Shown: positions 46,201 to 58,200 of the stretch, in pieces
How the letters are laid out: each line of letters starts with the position of its first letter
How positions within the stretch are numbered: the first letter of the stretch is position 1
The notes under the pieces: model-generated
Told to the model about the DNA's origin: nothing
Seen by the model: the letters and a program-made list of their open reading frames with translations, nothing else
The model's database searches: none
NCBI GenBank assembly: GCA_003254905.1
Contig: QANU01073503.1
Span: forward strand, 124,001 to 188,000
DNA length: 64,000 bases
Reading direction: 5' to 3'
Source: Nissolia schottii
Taxonomy: Eukaryota > Streptophyta > Magnoliopsida > Fabales > Fabaceae
Program-made: the position numbers and the translations under genes

Positions 46201-49200
46201 TAGTTTCTAACTCACTCTTTGCTTTCACCCTCTTTTATCCTTGAGAAACCTATTTGGAAGTCCAATGCTCCCGGTAAAGTCAAATCCTTTATCTGGGCAA
46301 TTGTGTTTAACATAATTAATACTAATAACATGTTGCAGGTTTGAAGGTCTCTTAAGGCAATTTCCCCTAATGTGTGTGTTATGTGTGGTGTAAATTCAGA
46401 ATCAACTGTACACCTTTTTTTGCACTGTTCAACAGCTAGCCTTTTGTGGAATAATCTATTTGGGATTTTTGGGGAATCTTGGGTATGTCCTACAACCCTA
46501 GATACCTTTTTGCTGAATAGGTTTGCTGGCTTTGGGAGGAGGAAAGAAGCTAACTTCTTGTGGCAATATGCAGTTTTTGCCATTATTTGGTGCATCTGAC
46601 TAGAACGCAATTCTTGCGTTTCAATGACAGTTTTTCAGACATTCATGTTTTGTGGGATATTAGGTGTTTATCATTTGTTTGGTGTAAAACTCACAATTTC
46701 TTTAGAGGATTCTCCCTCACAAATATTTTGAGAGATCGGAAAGCTTTACTCTATGGATAGCTTTTGTATTTTTCGGTTTTACTCTTGTATGTTTATAGAA
46801 TGTTTATAGAGGATCTCTTATCCTCTTACTTTATGTATTCTCGTCTTTTTTAATGAAATTCTTCTTTTATCTAGAAAAATGAATGGGAACAAATTAAGAT
46901 ATCTTTTACAATATCATTTCATGCAATTAGATACATGTTGAGCTCATGCTGCTTTTAACACGAAGCTCCAATAGAGCCCAACCAAATTGGGCCAGTGATG
47001 ATAGCAATGGCCCAAGTACACGACACTCCTATGTGTTAACTAAGTTAAACTAATTTACCTAGTTAGTTGAAGTAAGTTAGGGGTTGTTAGATTTCAGTTT
47101 TGGTTGTTAGATTAGATGAGATTGTATATAAGATGAAACTCCAGTAGCTCAATGTATAGATAATCATAATCAATAGAATGAGAAAATGCACTCACAATGA
47201 GTTACAGAAAGTTCAGAATTCTCTCTCTAGCTCTCTTCACTTTCATCTCTGAATCAAAGCTCAATCTTCATGGCAACTTCCATGGAGTTCTTCGGTTGTT
47301 TTGGCAACTTCCATTAAAGATCTTGGTGATGTTAAATATTTCCTCGGAATGGAGGATGCTCGGTCTAAGCAAGGCATTGCTCTATTTCAAAGGAGATATG
47401 CTTTGGAACTACTTCAAGATGCAGGGTTACTTGGTGTAAAACTTGCTGGCTATCCTACAAACCCTTCTCTTAAGATACAAAAAGCTGGTACAGTGCCCTA
47501 TCATGACATTAGAGCTTATAGGAGATTGGTAGGGTGTTTAGTCTATCTTACTAGCACTAGACCTGATATCTCATTTGCTGTAAGTTAGATTTCTCTGTTC
47601 CTAGAAAAAACCTATGGTTGATCACCATGAAGTTGCTATGAGAGTTCTCAAATACATCAAAGGTGCTCCTGCTCAAGGTCTATTCTTTCCTGCTAAATCT
47701 TCTCACAAACTTACTGCATTTGCCGATTCAGACTGGGGGGCTTGCTTAGATACAAGGCGCTCTGTCACAGGATTTGGCTTCTTCTATGGCTTTGCTTTAG
47801 TGTCTTGGAAATGCAAGAAACAACCAACTGTGGCTCGCAGTTCTTCAGAGGCAGAGTACAAATCCCTTGCCACAGCTATCTGTGAGGCTCATTGGCTTCA
47901 GTTCCTTCTCCATGATCTCTGTCAAGCCACTTTCACAACCTATTCCTCTGTTTTGTGACAATAGATCAGCTATCGACATTGCCACTGACACGGGTTTTCA
48001 TGAGCAAACGAAGCACATAGAGATGGATCGCCACACTATACGGGAGAGGATTCAAAATGGTTTGGTTCATCTACTGCCTATCTTAACTGCTGAACAGACA
48101 GCAGATGTTTTCACCAAGTCTTTGCAACCTGGTCCATTCAAACATATGGTGTCCAAGCTTGGCCTCCTCAACATCCATCAGCCTGCTTGTGGGGGGCTAA
48201 CACCGAGCTCCAATAGAGCCCAACCAAATTGGGCCAGTGATGATAGCAATGGCCCAACTACACAACACAAGTGTTAACTAAGTCAAACTAATTTACCCAG
48301 TTAGTTGTAGTTAGTTAGGGGATGTTAGATTTCAGTTTTGGTTGTTAGATTAGATGAGTTGGATGAGCTTGTATATAAGATGAAACTCCAATAGCTCAAT
48401 GGACAGATAATCATAATAAATAGAATGAGAAAATACACTCACAATGAGTTGCAGACAGTTCTGGAATTCTCTTTGTCTCTCTCTCTTCACTTTCATCTCT
48501 GAATTGAAGCTCAATCTTCATGGCAACTTCCATGGAGTTCTTCGATTGTTAGCTTTTGCCTCTCTTTTTCAGCTTATGGTTTGTTTAAGTCATCCGTTGT
48601 AAATTCTCCTTAATGTAATGGGATCATACACTCTTTGCAAACTTGATCCGATGTCCTGAATAATTTGGTTTAAAATTGAATTAGTCTCTAAAGGAAAGTG
48701 TGACAACCATTTAGTATCTAAATAAATGGGAGCTTGGACCAGTGTTTTGTAGAGGTTTTTATGGCTGTTATTGCATATTTTTTTTTCTTTTCTTTATGCA
48801 AGTGGAAGTAAATTGCTAATGCCTTGTTGACTTATGTATACATTAACCCATTAGTGTGCTAGTGTACTAGCCTCCCTCCCCAGAAAAAGAAAATTAGCCG
48901 TGACCAGTCTTTTAAACTGAATTGATCAATCATTTTGTACAAGACAAAAATAAATGAAACTAAGTTGTGATGTTCTTTGACAGATGGTTGTGCTATTAAA
49001 GAAGTTAACTTATGGGGCATTGCTGTCCCCATCTGAGGCTTCAGAGGAGTTTCGTGAAGGAACTTTATTGTGTTTCAAGGCACTGCTTATGAGTTTATAT
49101 TCCTGTTCCGATCCGTCTTGTTCATGTAAACAAATTCCTGGTGTGCCTGCACTTTCAGATAACATTTATAATGATCCAATTCATCATAAATCTTTCAAAT

Positions 49201-52200
49201 CCGGTTCAGAATCAGAAGAATGTTTACTTGCATTTCTCCGTTCTCAAACTGCATCAGCTGCTGTTGGACACTGGCTTTCGCTTCTTCTCAAAGTGCGTTT
49301 ATTTTATATTATTGTTTTGCTTTTGGTTTTATTTTCTTGGAGACATTCCAGTTCTGTTCTTTTTAAACTGGTTCTTAACCATATTTTGTAGGAAAATAAC
49401 CAAAACTTAATTTAAGTATAAAATTATAAGCACATTATAATATAGTGATCAAGACAGATTTTTCTATCGAAAGAGATCTTGATTGAATTCTCCATTCTTA
49501 TTTCGCTCTCCAAATGTGGTTACCTCATATTATGTAAGTATATGGTACCAATTTGATCTTATGAAAAGGCTGCAGATACAGAGGCTGCAAGGGGACAGCT
49601 AGGCTCTGCAAGACTTCGAATTGAAGCCTTCAAAACTCTGCGGTTGCTTGTTGCTAAGGTAATTTAGTGAACAAGTTCTTTGAAAAGGCTGTGGCAGTTA
49701 TTTATTAATTTATTTATTTCTTTTTGGCGGTGATAAAGATAACTATTTATAGAGTTGAAAAGAGGGTAAGTATCCTCCTCAAAAAGACAGTAAAAAGGGA
49801 AACAAGGATAAAACAGAGAATCATGTTCATCACTGAAATAAAGCTGTCCAATCTCCTTTTGATATGAATTTCCAATGAAGAAGCCATGGGAGAGCGCCAA
49901 AGAGAAGGTATAAAAGGTATTTCATTCCATTATAACATTAAGCATAATGATGAAGTAATCTTGAAAAGTTAAACATTCCAAACCAGCAAAATCAATCAAA
50001 TAACTACACAAACAGCACTTGACCTTAAACCTTTGCCTGTAATGCATCTTTGAAATCGCTTGGAGTTAATCTGCTTCCAAGTTAGATCACTTAAGATACA
50101 CACATCCATAGAGAGAGCTGATGTGATATATTGTTAGAATTATACATCAAATAAATGCACCAACGGCACTTGACCATAAAGCTTTGCCTTTCTTGGATCT
50201 TCGAATTCCACTGGATTTAATCTGCTTCCAAGCTAGCACTACTTTGTAATACATTTCCATAGAGAGAGCTGATGTAACCATTCATTTGCCTCAAGGTAAA
50301 AGATTAAATGTTTGGGAAAGATGATTTATGGCGTGATGTCAAAACTTTTGTGACCAAGTCTTCTAGTCTAGAGTTGGTCTTTTAAGTAAATGTTAAATTT
50401 CAGAACAAGGTAAAGGTGGGCTTGTGCATTGTCCATGTTTCAAGCCGAATGGGCTCTTGTGTTAGGGAGTGTGTTGTTAAATATAAAACCATTCATGTGC
50501 ATCACTGCATATATCTTAAAGTTTAAGCTTTTCGGAGTGATCGTTCATGACATCTTTGAACCACTAGCATATCATCGGTGTGAATTAGGATTATAAACTC
50601 GTTAGCACTGTAAATAATTGCTTTGTTATCTCTGCTGACAATGTAAACTGTTTTTGGGAGCTAGTAACCATTATGAACAAAGGGATTGGCAATTTCTTTT
50701 ATTTATGCTTTTTGTTAGCCTTTCCTTATCTTTTGATTGTTCTAATGAAGACATCATTTCCTTAGCTTACTTTATTATATATTTTATTATAAAGGATTTG
50801 AATCAATTGATTTGTGTTGGCTTATTTTTGCAGGTTGGTTCTGCGGATGCGTTAGCCTTCTTTTTACCTGGTGTTGTTAGTCAATTTGCTAAAGTTTTGC
50901 ATGGTGCAAAAACAATGATTAGTGGGGCAGCTGGAAGCGTTGTATCTATTGACCATGCGATTAGAGGTTTGGCAGAGTTTCTTATGATAGTCCTCCAGGA
51001 TGATGCTAATGCACCTGCTCTGGATATTGAAGTGACTTCAAACTTTGATTCAAATGGTTATAAATCCACTATTTCTCTTTTGGACAAGCTTCGACATTTG
51101 CCAATTAAAGATAGTGTTCAAACAAAAGCTGCTGAAGATAGAAGTGTTGAGTCAGGAAAAAACCCTTGTTCCCAAACTCAACTTCAAGAAACAAGAAGTA
51201 CTGATCCTGGCAGAGAGAATTCATCTTTGCATGTGAGCCGAACAAAAGATTGGGTGCAGAAAACATCAACACATGTTAATAAGCTGTTGAGTGCAACTTT
51301 TCCAAACGTATGTTCTTATTGATAATTTAATGATGTTTGTTTCTTTGGCTATTTTTAAAGTGTATTAAATCTAGAATCTCAATGCTTTATGTATATTTTA
51401 ATACTATAATATAATGTTTTTTTTCTGATAAGTGAAGCCATTGAATTTCAGATCTGTATTCATCCATCTCCGAAGGTGAGAAAGGGACTCGTTGATGCTA
51501 TAAAGGGACTCTTATTGGAGTGCCGCTACACACTGAGGCAGAGTAGACTGATGCTTTTGGTGAGCTCTTAACTGGTTTGCTGGAACTACTGGTTGTTAGG
51601 TTTGTGCTATTTGTATGTTTTCCCGCAGTTGATATAATATAATGAAAAATTTCTCATGCCTTTGTGGCTTATTGAAAATTAGCTTCCTTAGCAAGAACTT
51701 GATGCTGGGTTTTATTCCTAGTGAGTCGCAATACTCAGTCTATCCTTCCTCACACCTTCACCAATTCTTAGGGTCTCCCTTGTAACTAAAAAACAAAAAA
51801 TATGAACAAAGATATTTTAAGTATGTTAGGAAGCCTATGGTTCCTGCAGTCCATACAATTACTAAAGTCTACATAGGTAGCATCAGAGAGAAATAGCCCC
51901 GCGTGAATCGTATTTCTTTTCTTCTGAACTGTTTTATATTTTTTTATATATTTATTTATTTATTTTAGACAAAGAAGTTCTATTCAAAAAGAAGGAAAGA
52001 GTACAAAAAAGGATAAGGTATCCTCACAAAGAAACCAAAATACCGAAACTAAATCCTAAGTATATAAACTTGCAAGGCCACAACAAAGCATGACAGTCAC
52101 TTTGCATGTCAGATAACGGCATTCCAAAAAAGCAATCCTATCCCAAATAAAGTTTACAGTTGAAAGTGAATAATTAAAAATTGTAGCACAACTTAAATTG

Positions 52201-55200
52201 AGGATTGCCACAAGATCTTTGCTTCTTCACGAGAGCCAAAATCTCTGAACTTAGTGAGCTGAAAATGATGTAAATCCATAGGGAAAACCTATGCTTTTTT
52301 ATGGGTTAGCAATCCAAAACTTTCTAGAATGCATTTGATATCTATTTCTTTGATATTATTTTGATTGTGCGGCCGTTGTTGGAAAGAATCTTAAAGAAGA
52401 GAATTCGATAATAATGAATAATAACACATTTTTCTTTGATGCTTCCAGGACAATCTGAATTTTAAAATATTTTATACTATTTTCATTTTTCTTCATTTAT
52501 CCCAAAAAAATCAGAGGTTCTGGCTTTCATATACAACCAGAAGTTCCCTGTAGTGCTCTTTATGGCTATTTTCTGGTTAATAACTCGAAAAAAGACGTGT
52601 CAGAATTTTTTATGGCACTTCTTTGTTTTTAGACAACAATCACAACATTTGGGACATGATCGGATTTTTTGCTTCTCTGTTGTGTTATGCTAAGGGTCTA
52701 ATTTTAGACTCCTGAATCATCACAATTTCCATATTAGCATTCAAGACTCCAAATGCCTGAAATATTATCACAGGACTTACCAAATGCTTAATCTTATCTC
52801 ACAGGACTTGTTTGTCTCATACAATTTTTATCTTATATGACTTCATGCCACATCATCAGCTTTAGCATCTATTTAAATTACTTAAAAGATTTTATTTGTT
52901 ACTATTTCTCCATCAGAATTTTTTCATTTTAGTTTGTTTTGTTTGGCTTTTGGAGTATAGCTATCCTCCATCATGTGATATTCTCTTATTAGCTGGTTTT
53001 ATTTTTAATTCATTTTGCTAATCGTTCAGGAGTGCTTATCTGCTCTAGCTGTTGATGAATCTGATGATGTGTCTTCAACTGCTCAAGATTTCCTTGAGTA
53101 TTTGTTCTCACAGAATTTGAAACCTCTTATAGAACGTGATGTGGCAGATATTTTTTCCAGGTTTATCCTTCGATATTTGGACACAATTACTCATTAGAAT
53201 GATTTTCCCTTTATATTTTTTCTTGATCCTAAATATTACCTCTTTCAAATTCAGGCACCTTGAAAAGCTTCCCAAAATGGTGCTTGGCAATGAGGAGTCA
53301 CTTGCAGTGCTACACGCCCAACAATTACAAACAATAATATTTTATTCTGGCCCTCGTCTGTTGGTGGATCATCTTTACTCTCCTGTACGTGCTTTAATAA
53401 TTTTTCATATTCTTGCTATACATTCCTTTTTCCTTAGATATGTACCTGGGTATGGAGAAGAACCCACTATATGTTAAATTCATCTACCTGACAACTTAAG
53501 ATTTGGCTCCACGACCAAGTGGTCTAGAGTTCGATTCTTGTGGCCCCCCTTCTTAAAAAAAGTTAAAAGTCAAAATTCAGCACAAGGTATGAGGCATGTA
53601 TTGTCCACACTTCAAGCCTAATGGACTCTTGCATGAAGGGGCGTGTTATATAAAAACCTATCAATTTCTTTTATCCAACAACCTAAGTTGGTTCTTGACA
53701 AATTAAATCGTGTGTGGTACAAATGGGAGTGTATTGTAAGTTTAACTTGAAACAAAATGTAACATCAATGGCAAGCGTTGCATGTCAATGACAGGACATC
53801 TATATTATATGGAGAAACATAATTGTTACCTTTTTCTTTGACACTGGAATAAGACTCTTTGTTTGGAAGAGCCACTTTTGTGATGATTGATTTTTGAAAC
53901 TTCCATTTTCTTAAATCATTTCTTTGTTTGGGTAAGTTGAGGAATTTAGACAAATGGGTAAATTGGGAAATTGTTATGGTATTGAGAAAAGGAGTTACTA
54001 TTACTGCATGCTAAGTAAATGTACAAGGATCACTGTATTTAAGGATAATTGTTATGTGATTCCTCCAGTGAACTTACTTTTCTTCTTCCTTGCCTTTTCT
54101 TTCCCTTTTCACTCACCCTCAACAAACTAATGTGGCCTGATGTAGACCATTATTTCAGCAAGTGTACTCTACTGTGTCTATCAATCCAACAGCTGCTATC
54201 TATGTATTTTGTTTTCAGTTAAAGTGTTTGTGCTTTTTTCTTGAAATGGCTTTTACATGGAATGAGTTGTTTGCAACATCTATGGTTTGTGAATGCTGGG
54301 TGTGCAGTTTTGAGCATGTATTAAGTTCAGATCCACTCATCTATTATTTGTTTTGTTTTCAGTTAAAGTGTTTGTGCTTTTGTCTTGAAATGGCTTGTAC
54401 ATGGAATTAGTTGTTTGCAACATCTATGGTTTGTGAATACTGGGTGTGCAGTTTTGAGCATGTATCAAGTTCAGATCCACTCGCGCGCGCGTGCGCATAC
54501 ACACACACACACACACACTCTGTCCTGAGATGTAAGACTGATACTCTGTCCTCAGGCCAGAGTATAAATGTTAATCATATATAGTCACGTGTTCATTATG
54601 TTATCCAGGTTGTCTGGGCTTTATCATGTAACTTATTGCTACTCACACTCTCATAGTTGAACATAGGCCAGATAGAATATTATCTCCTTTGTATTTATTT
54701 CACACATCTTGAGTTCTAGTAATAGCAAACTGATTTCTGATTTATTTTTCTTGCAAATTCGTTATGCTTGAAAATGATCAGGTAGGAGCTGCTAGATTCC
54801 TAGATGTGTTTGCAACATGTCTAAGCCATAATTCAGTGTTCTCTGGTTCACTTGGTAAAATCATTTCAACCAGCAGATCATCAACAATGGGATATCTTCC
54901 TTCCATTGCTGAGTTGAAATCTGGATCTAGTTTCTGCAGTTTTGGATTTTCGCATATAACTTTATGTGAAGCCCCTAAGCTCAACCTTATTGAGGAAGAA
55001 CATATACAAGAACCTGTGGAAACTGCTCAAAAGAACTATGAGCTTCCTCGTGTACCCCCTTGGTTTGGTTATGTTGGTAGTCCTAAACTATACAAGCCGC
55101 TTGCAGGGATTCTCCAACTTGTTGGTTTATCTTTAGTGGCAGGTGATTGCAAATTCGATGTTTTTTCTCTGGTAGATCTCAGAGTGTTTACTGTGACCTG

Positions 55201-58200
55201 TATTAACTCTTTTACCTTTGTCATTACTAGATTGTCGAAGCGAAGGGCTTCTGTCGCACGTGATTGAGACCCTACTTGGTTACTTCCGTAAATTAGTTTC
55301 TGAGCTCCGTTTGAAAGAATACAACAAAGAAAGCTGGCAGTCTTGGTATGAAAGGACTGGTTCAGGACAGTTATTGCGACAAGCTAGCACAGCTGCGTGC
55401 ATGCTAAATGAGATGATATTTGGTCTATCAGATCAAGCAATTAACGGTTTTTCTAGAATATTTCGAAGGTCTGGTATAAGAGGAGTCCAGGATCAGTCTT
55501 GCAAACTTGATTGTGTTTTTTCTGAATCTTTGTGGAAGATGTCGAAGGATAAAAGTGTAAGGAGTTATTTAGTTGATTGCATTGGTGGGATCTTGCATGA
55601 GTATTTGTCTGCTGAGCTGTGGAATGTTCCAGTTGAGCATAGAGTCAGTGATATGCAGCTGAATGTTCCAGTTGAAGATATTAGTCCATATTTCTTCCAA
55701 GACACTGCAATGCTACATGAGGTAATGCTCTTTTTCCTTAAGCTGACATTGCTTTTTATACTCTGGAATTTGGTGATTTTCACATTTAAGTATTCTCTAA
55801 AGCAATGTAACCTCAATAATGGCTTCCTTCTTGTGGTTGTGGAACAGGTTATTATTGATGGAGTAGGAATCTTTAATCTCTGCCTTGGAAGAGATTTTGT
55901 TTCAAGAGGATTTCTTCATTCTTCTCTTTATTTGCTTCTAGAAAATCTCAGTTCTTCAAATTTCCATGTCAGAAATGCTGCAGATTCTGTCTTGCATATA
56001 CTTTCCAAAACATCTGACTCACTGACGGTTAGTTTATCCGTCATGATTTGGATTTAGTTCCTTGTTTTTCCTTCCATGGCTATTGACTATTATATGTATT
56101 TATGTAGGTTGGACAGTTAGTTTTGGAAAATGCAGACTATGTTATTGATTCAATATGTCGACGATTGCGTCATTTGGACCTTAATCATCATGTTCCAAAT
56201 GTTTTAGCATCCATACTTTCCTACATTGGAGTGGCTAACAAGATATTACCTCTACTTGAAGAACCGGTATGAGTACGTCCTCTTAATTCCATTTTAAGCC
56301 AATTAGGTTCTGTTTGGTACATCGTATAGGATAAGATCTGATAGTATTAGATATGATAGTATAAGACCTGATGGTATAGTATAATGAATACATTGGATAA
56401 GTTTGTACACTATCTTGCATTTGGTGCGTTACATATAATTGTATAATTTTATTCTATCCAACGTTTGTTATGTCATTACATAACTCAAAAAAAAAGCAGC
56501 ATCACGATGATGGGCAAGAAACAGAGTCGTCATCAAGAACCATAAGACAACATAAGAATAAGTCAATAATAATTCCTATACATCACTAATCTGAATCCTA
56601 TATTTCCACCGCCAATGGCACCAAAACTGTAGCACCATTTTTGAAGAAGACCTGATAGTATTAGACNNNNNNNNNNNNNNNNNNNNNNNNNNNNNNNNNN
56701 NNNNNNNNNNNNNNNNNNNNNNNNNNNNNNNNNNNNNNNNNNNNNNNNNNNNNNNNNNNNNNNNNNNNNNNNNNNNNNNNNNNNNNNNNNNNNNNNNNNN
56801 NNNNNNNNNNNNNNNNNNNNNNNNNNNNNNNNNNNNNNNNNNNNNNNNNNNNNNNNNNNNNNNNNNNNNNNNNNNNNNNNNNNNNNNNNNNNNNNNNNNN
56901 NNNNNNNNNNNNNNNNNNNNNNNNNNNNNNNNNNNNNNNNNNNNNNNNNNNNNNNNNNNNNNNNNNNNNNNNNNNNNNNNNNNNNNNNNNNNNNNNNNNN
57001 NNNNNNNNNNNNNNNNNNNNNNNNNNNNNNNNNNNNNNNNNNNNNNNNNNNNNNNNNNTTTTTTTTTTTTTTGTGATAAAAGAAGAATTTCATTAGAATA
57101 CACAAAGCAAGAGGATAAGAGATCCTATATAAAGAGAGAACATAACCAAATATACAAAAGTTATCTATGGAGTAAAGCTTTCCATTCTCTCAAAATATCT
57201 GTGAGGGAGAATCCTCTAAAGAGATTGTGTGCTTTACATCAAACAGATGATAAATGTGTTAGACTTGGTAACCAATACCCAAGAAAGGGTGGGGGTGAAC
57301 TGGGTATTTAAGAAATTATTCCAACATTGACAAATTTAGCATTTTCATGCAAGTAAAGTTAATGTGTAGTGGAATATATCACTCAAAGATATAAGCTTGC
57401 TCAATTTTACTTATTTGATAAACAATAAAATCAATAAAGCAACTTATATGCAATTAACAACAAATGAATAATATTGCAATACTCAAATATTCAAGACAAT
57501 AATTTAAGTTTGCAATAAATTAAGAGATAGAAAGATCACAAATAGTGATTTATCCTAGTTCAATCACCCTTGTGATCTACGTCCAGTCCCCGAGTGACTT
57601 GCTCAAGATTTTTCCACTATCATCAAGCTTCTAACTTAGGTGCTTGAAAAACCTTTACACCCAAGAGCACTCCTTACACTTAGGATCCCTCACCTTTGTG
57701 TTTGAGCCTCAAGAACCAACCTTAGTAACTAGAGGGATACCTCACCCTCTTTACAAATGTATGGAATTTGTGTGTAGAAAAAGAAACTCTCTCAAAGAGT
57801 GGATAATACAAATTGAAGCACAATATTTGCTGTGGGAATAAACTCTCCTAAAGAGTTAAAGAGTGGATAATACAACTTGAAGCTCTAATAGGAGTATTGA
57901 TAATATCTCTCTTTTGCTCTTATAATTATAGAAAATATTAAGCCATTGGTATTATGAAGTATAAGAATGATAGGAGTGAAATTGCTTACTTAGAGATGTG
58001 AGTTTGATGGGTATTTATAGAGTTAGGAAGTATACTAACCGTTACCCAATTATTCTCCAAATTCAGTTTGTTGAAAGCTAGCCGTTTTTAGCTTCTGTGA
58101 CTAGGTCATTCGAATGACTCAAGCTTTCTTGAGCTATAGTCAATTTTGGTTGCCCAAAACTAGCCGTTATTGACTTTTGACATGGTCATTCAAATGACTT

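Noticed and set aside
47197-47439. 80-residue open frame
   Set aside because: Runs from the left LTR into the Copia interior in the wrong frame; not a gene.
48984-49391. Independent gene starting at ATG 48984
   Set aside because: The ATG is the first codon of TTI1 exon 3; the preceding CAG is an acceptor and the phase is 0.
56300-56500. Possible MITE with repeated GATAGTAT words
   Set aside because: Right terminus not seen because of the nearby gap, so boundaries cannot be supported.
56563-57105. Open frames crossing the second gap
   Set aside because: Artefact of the N run.
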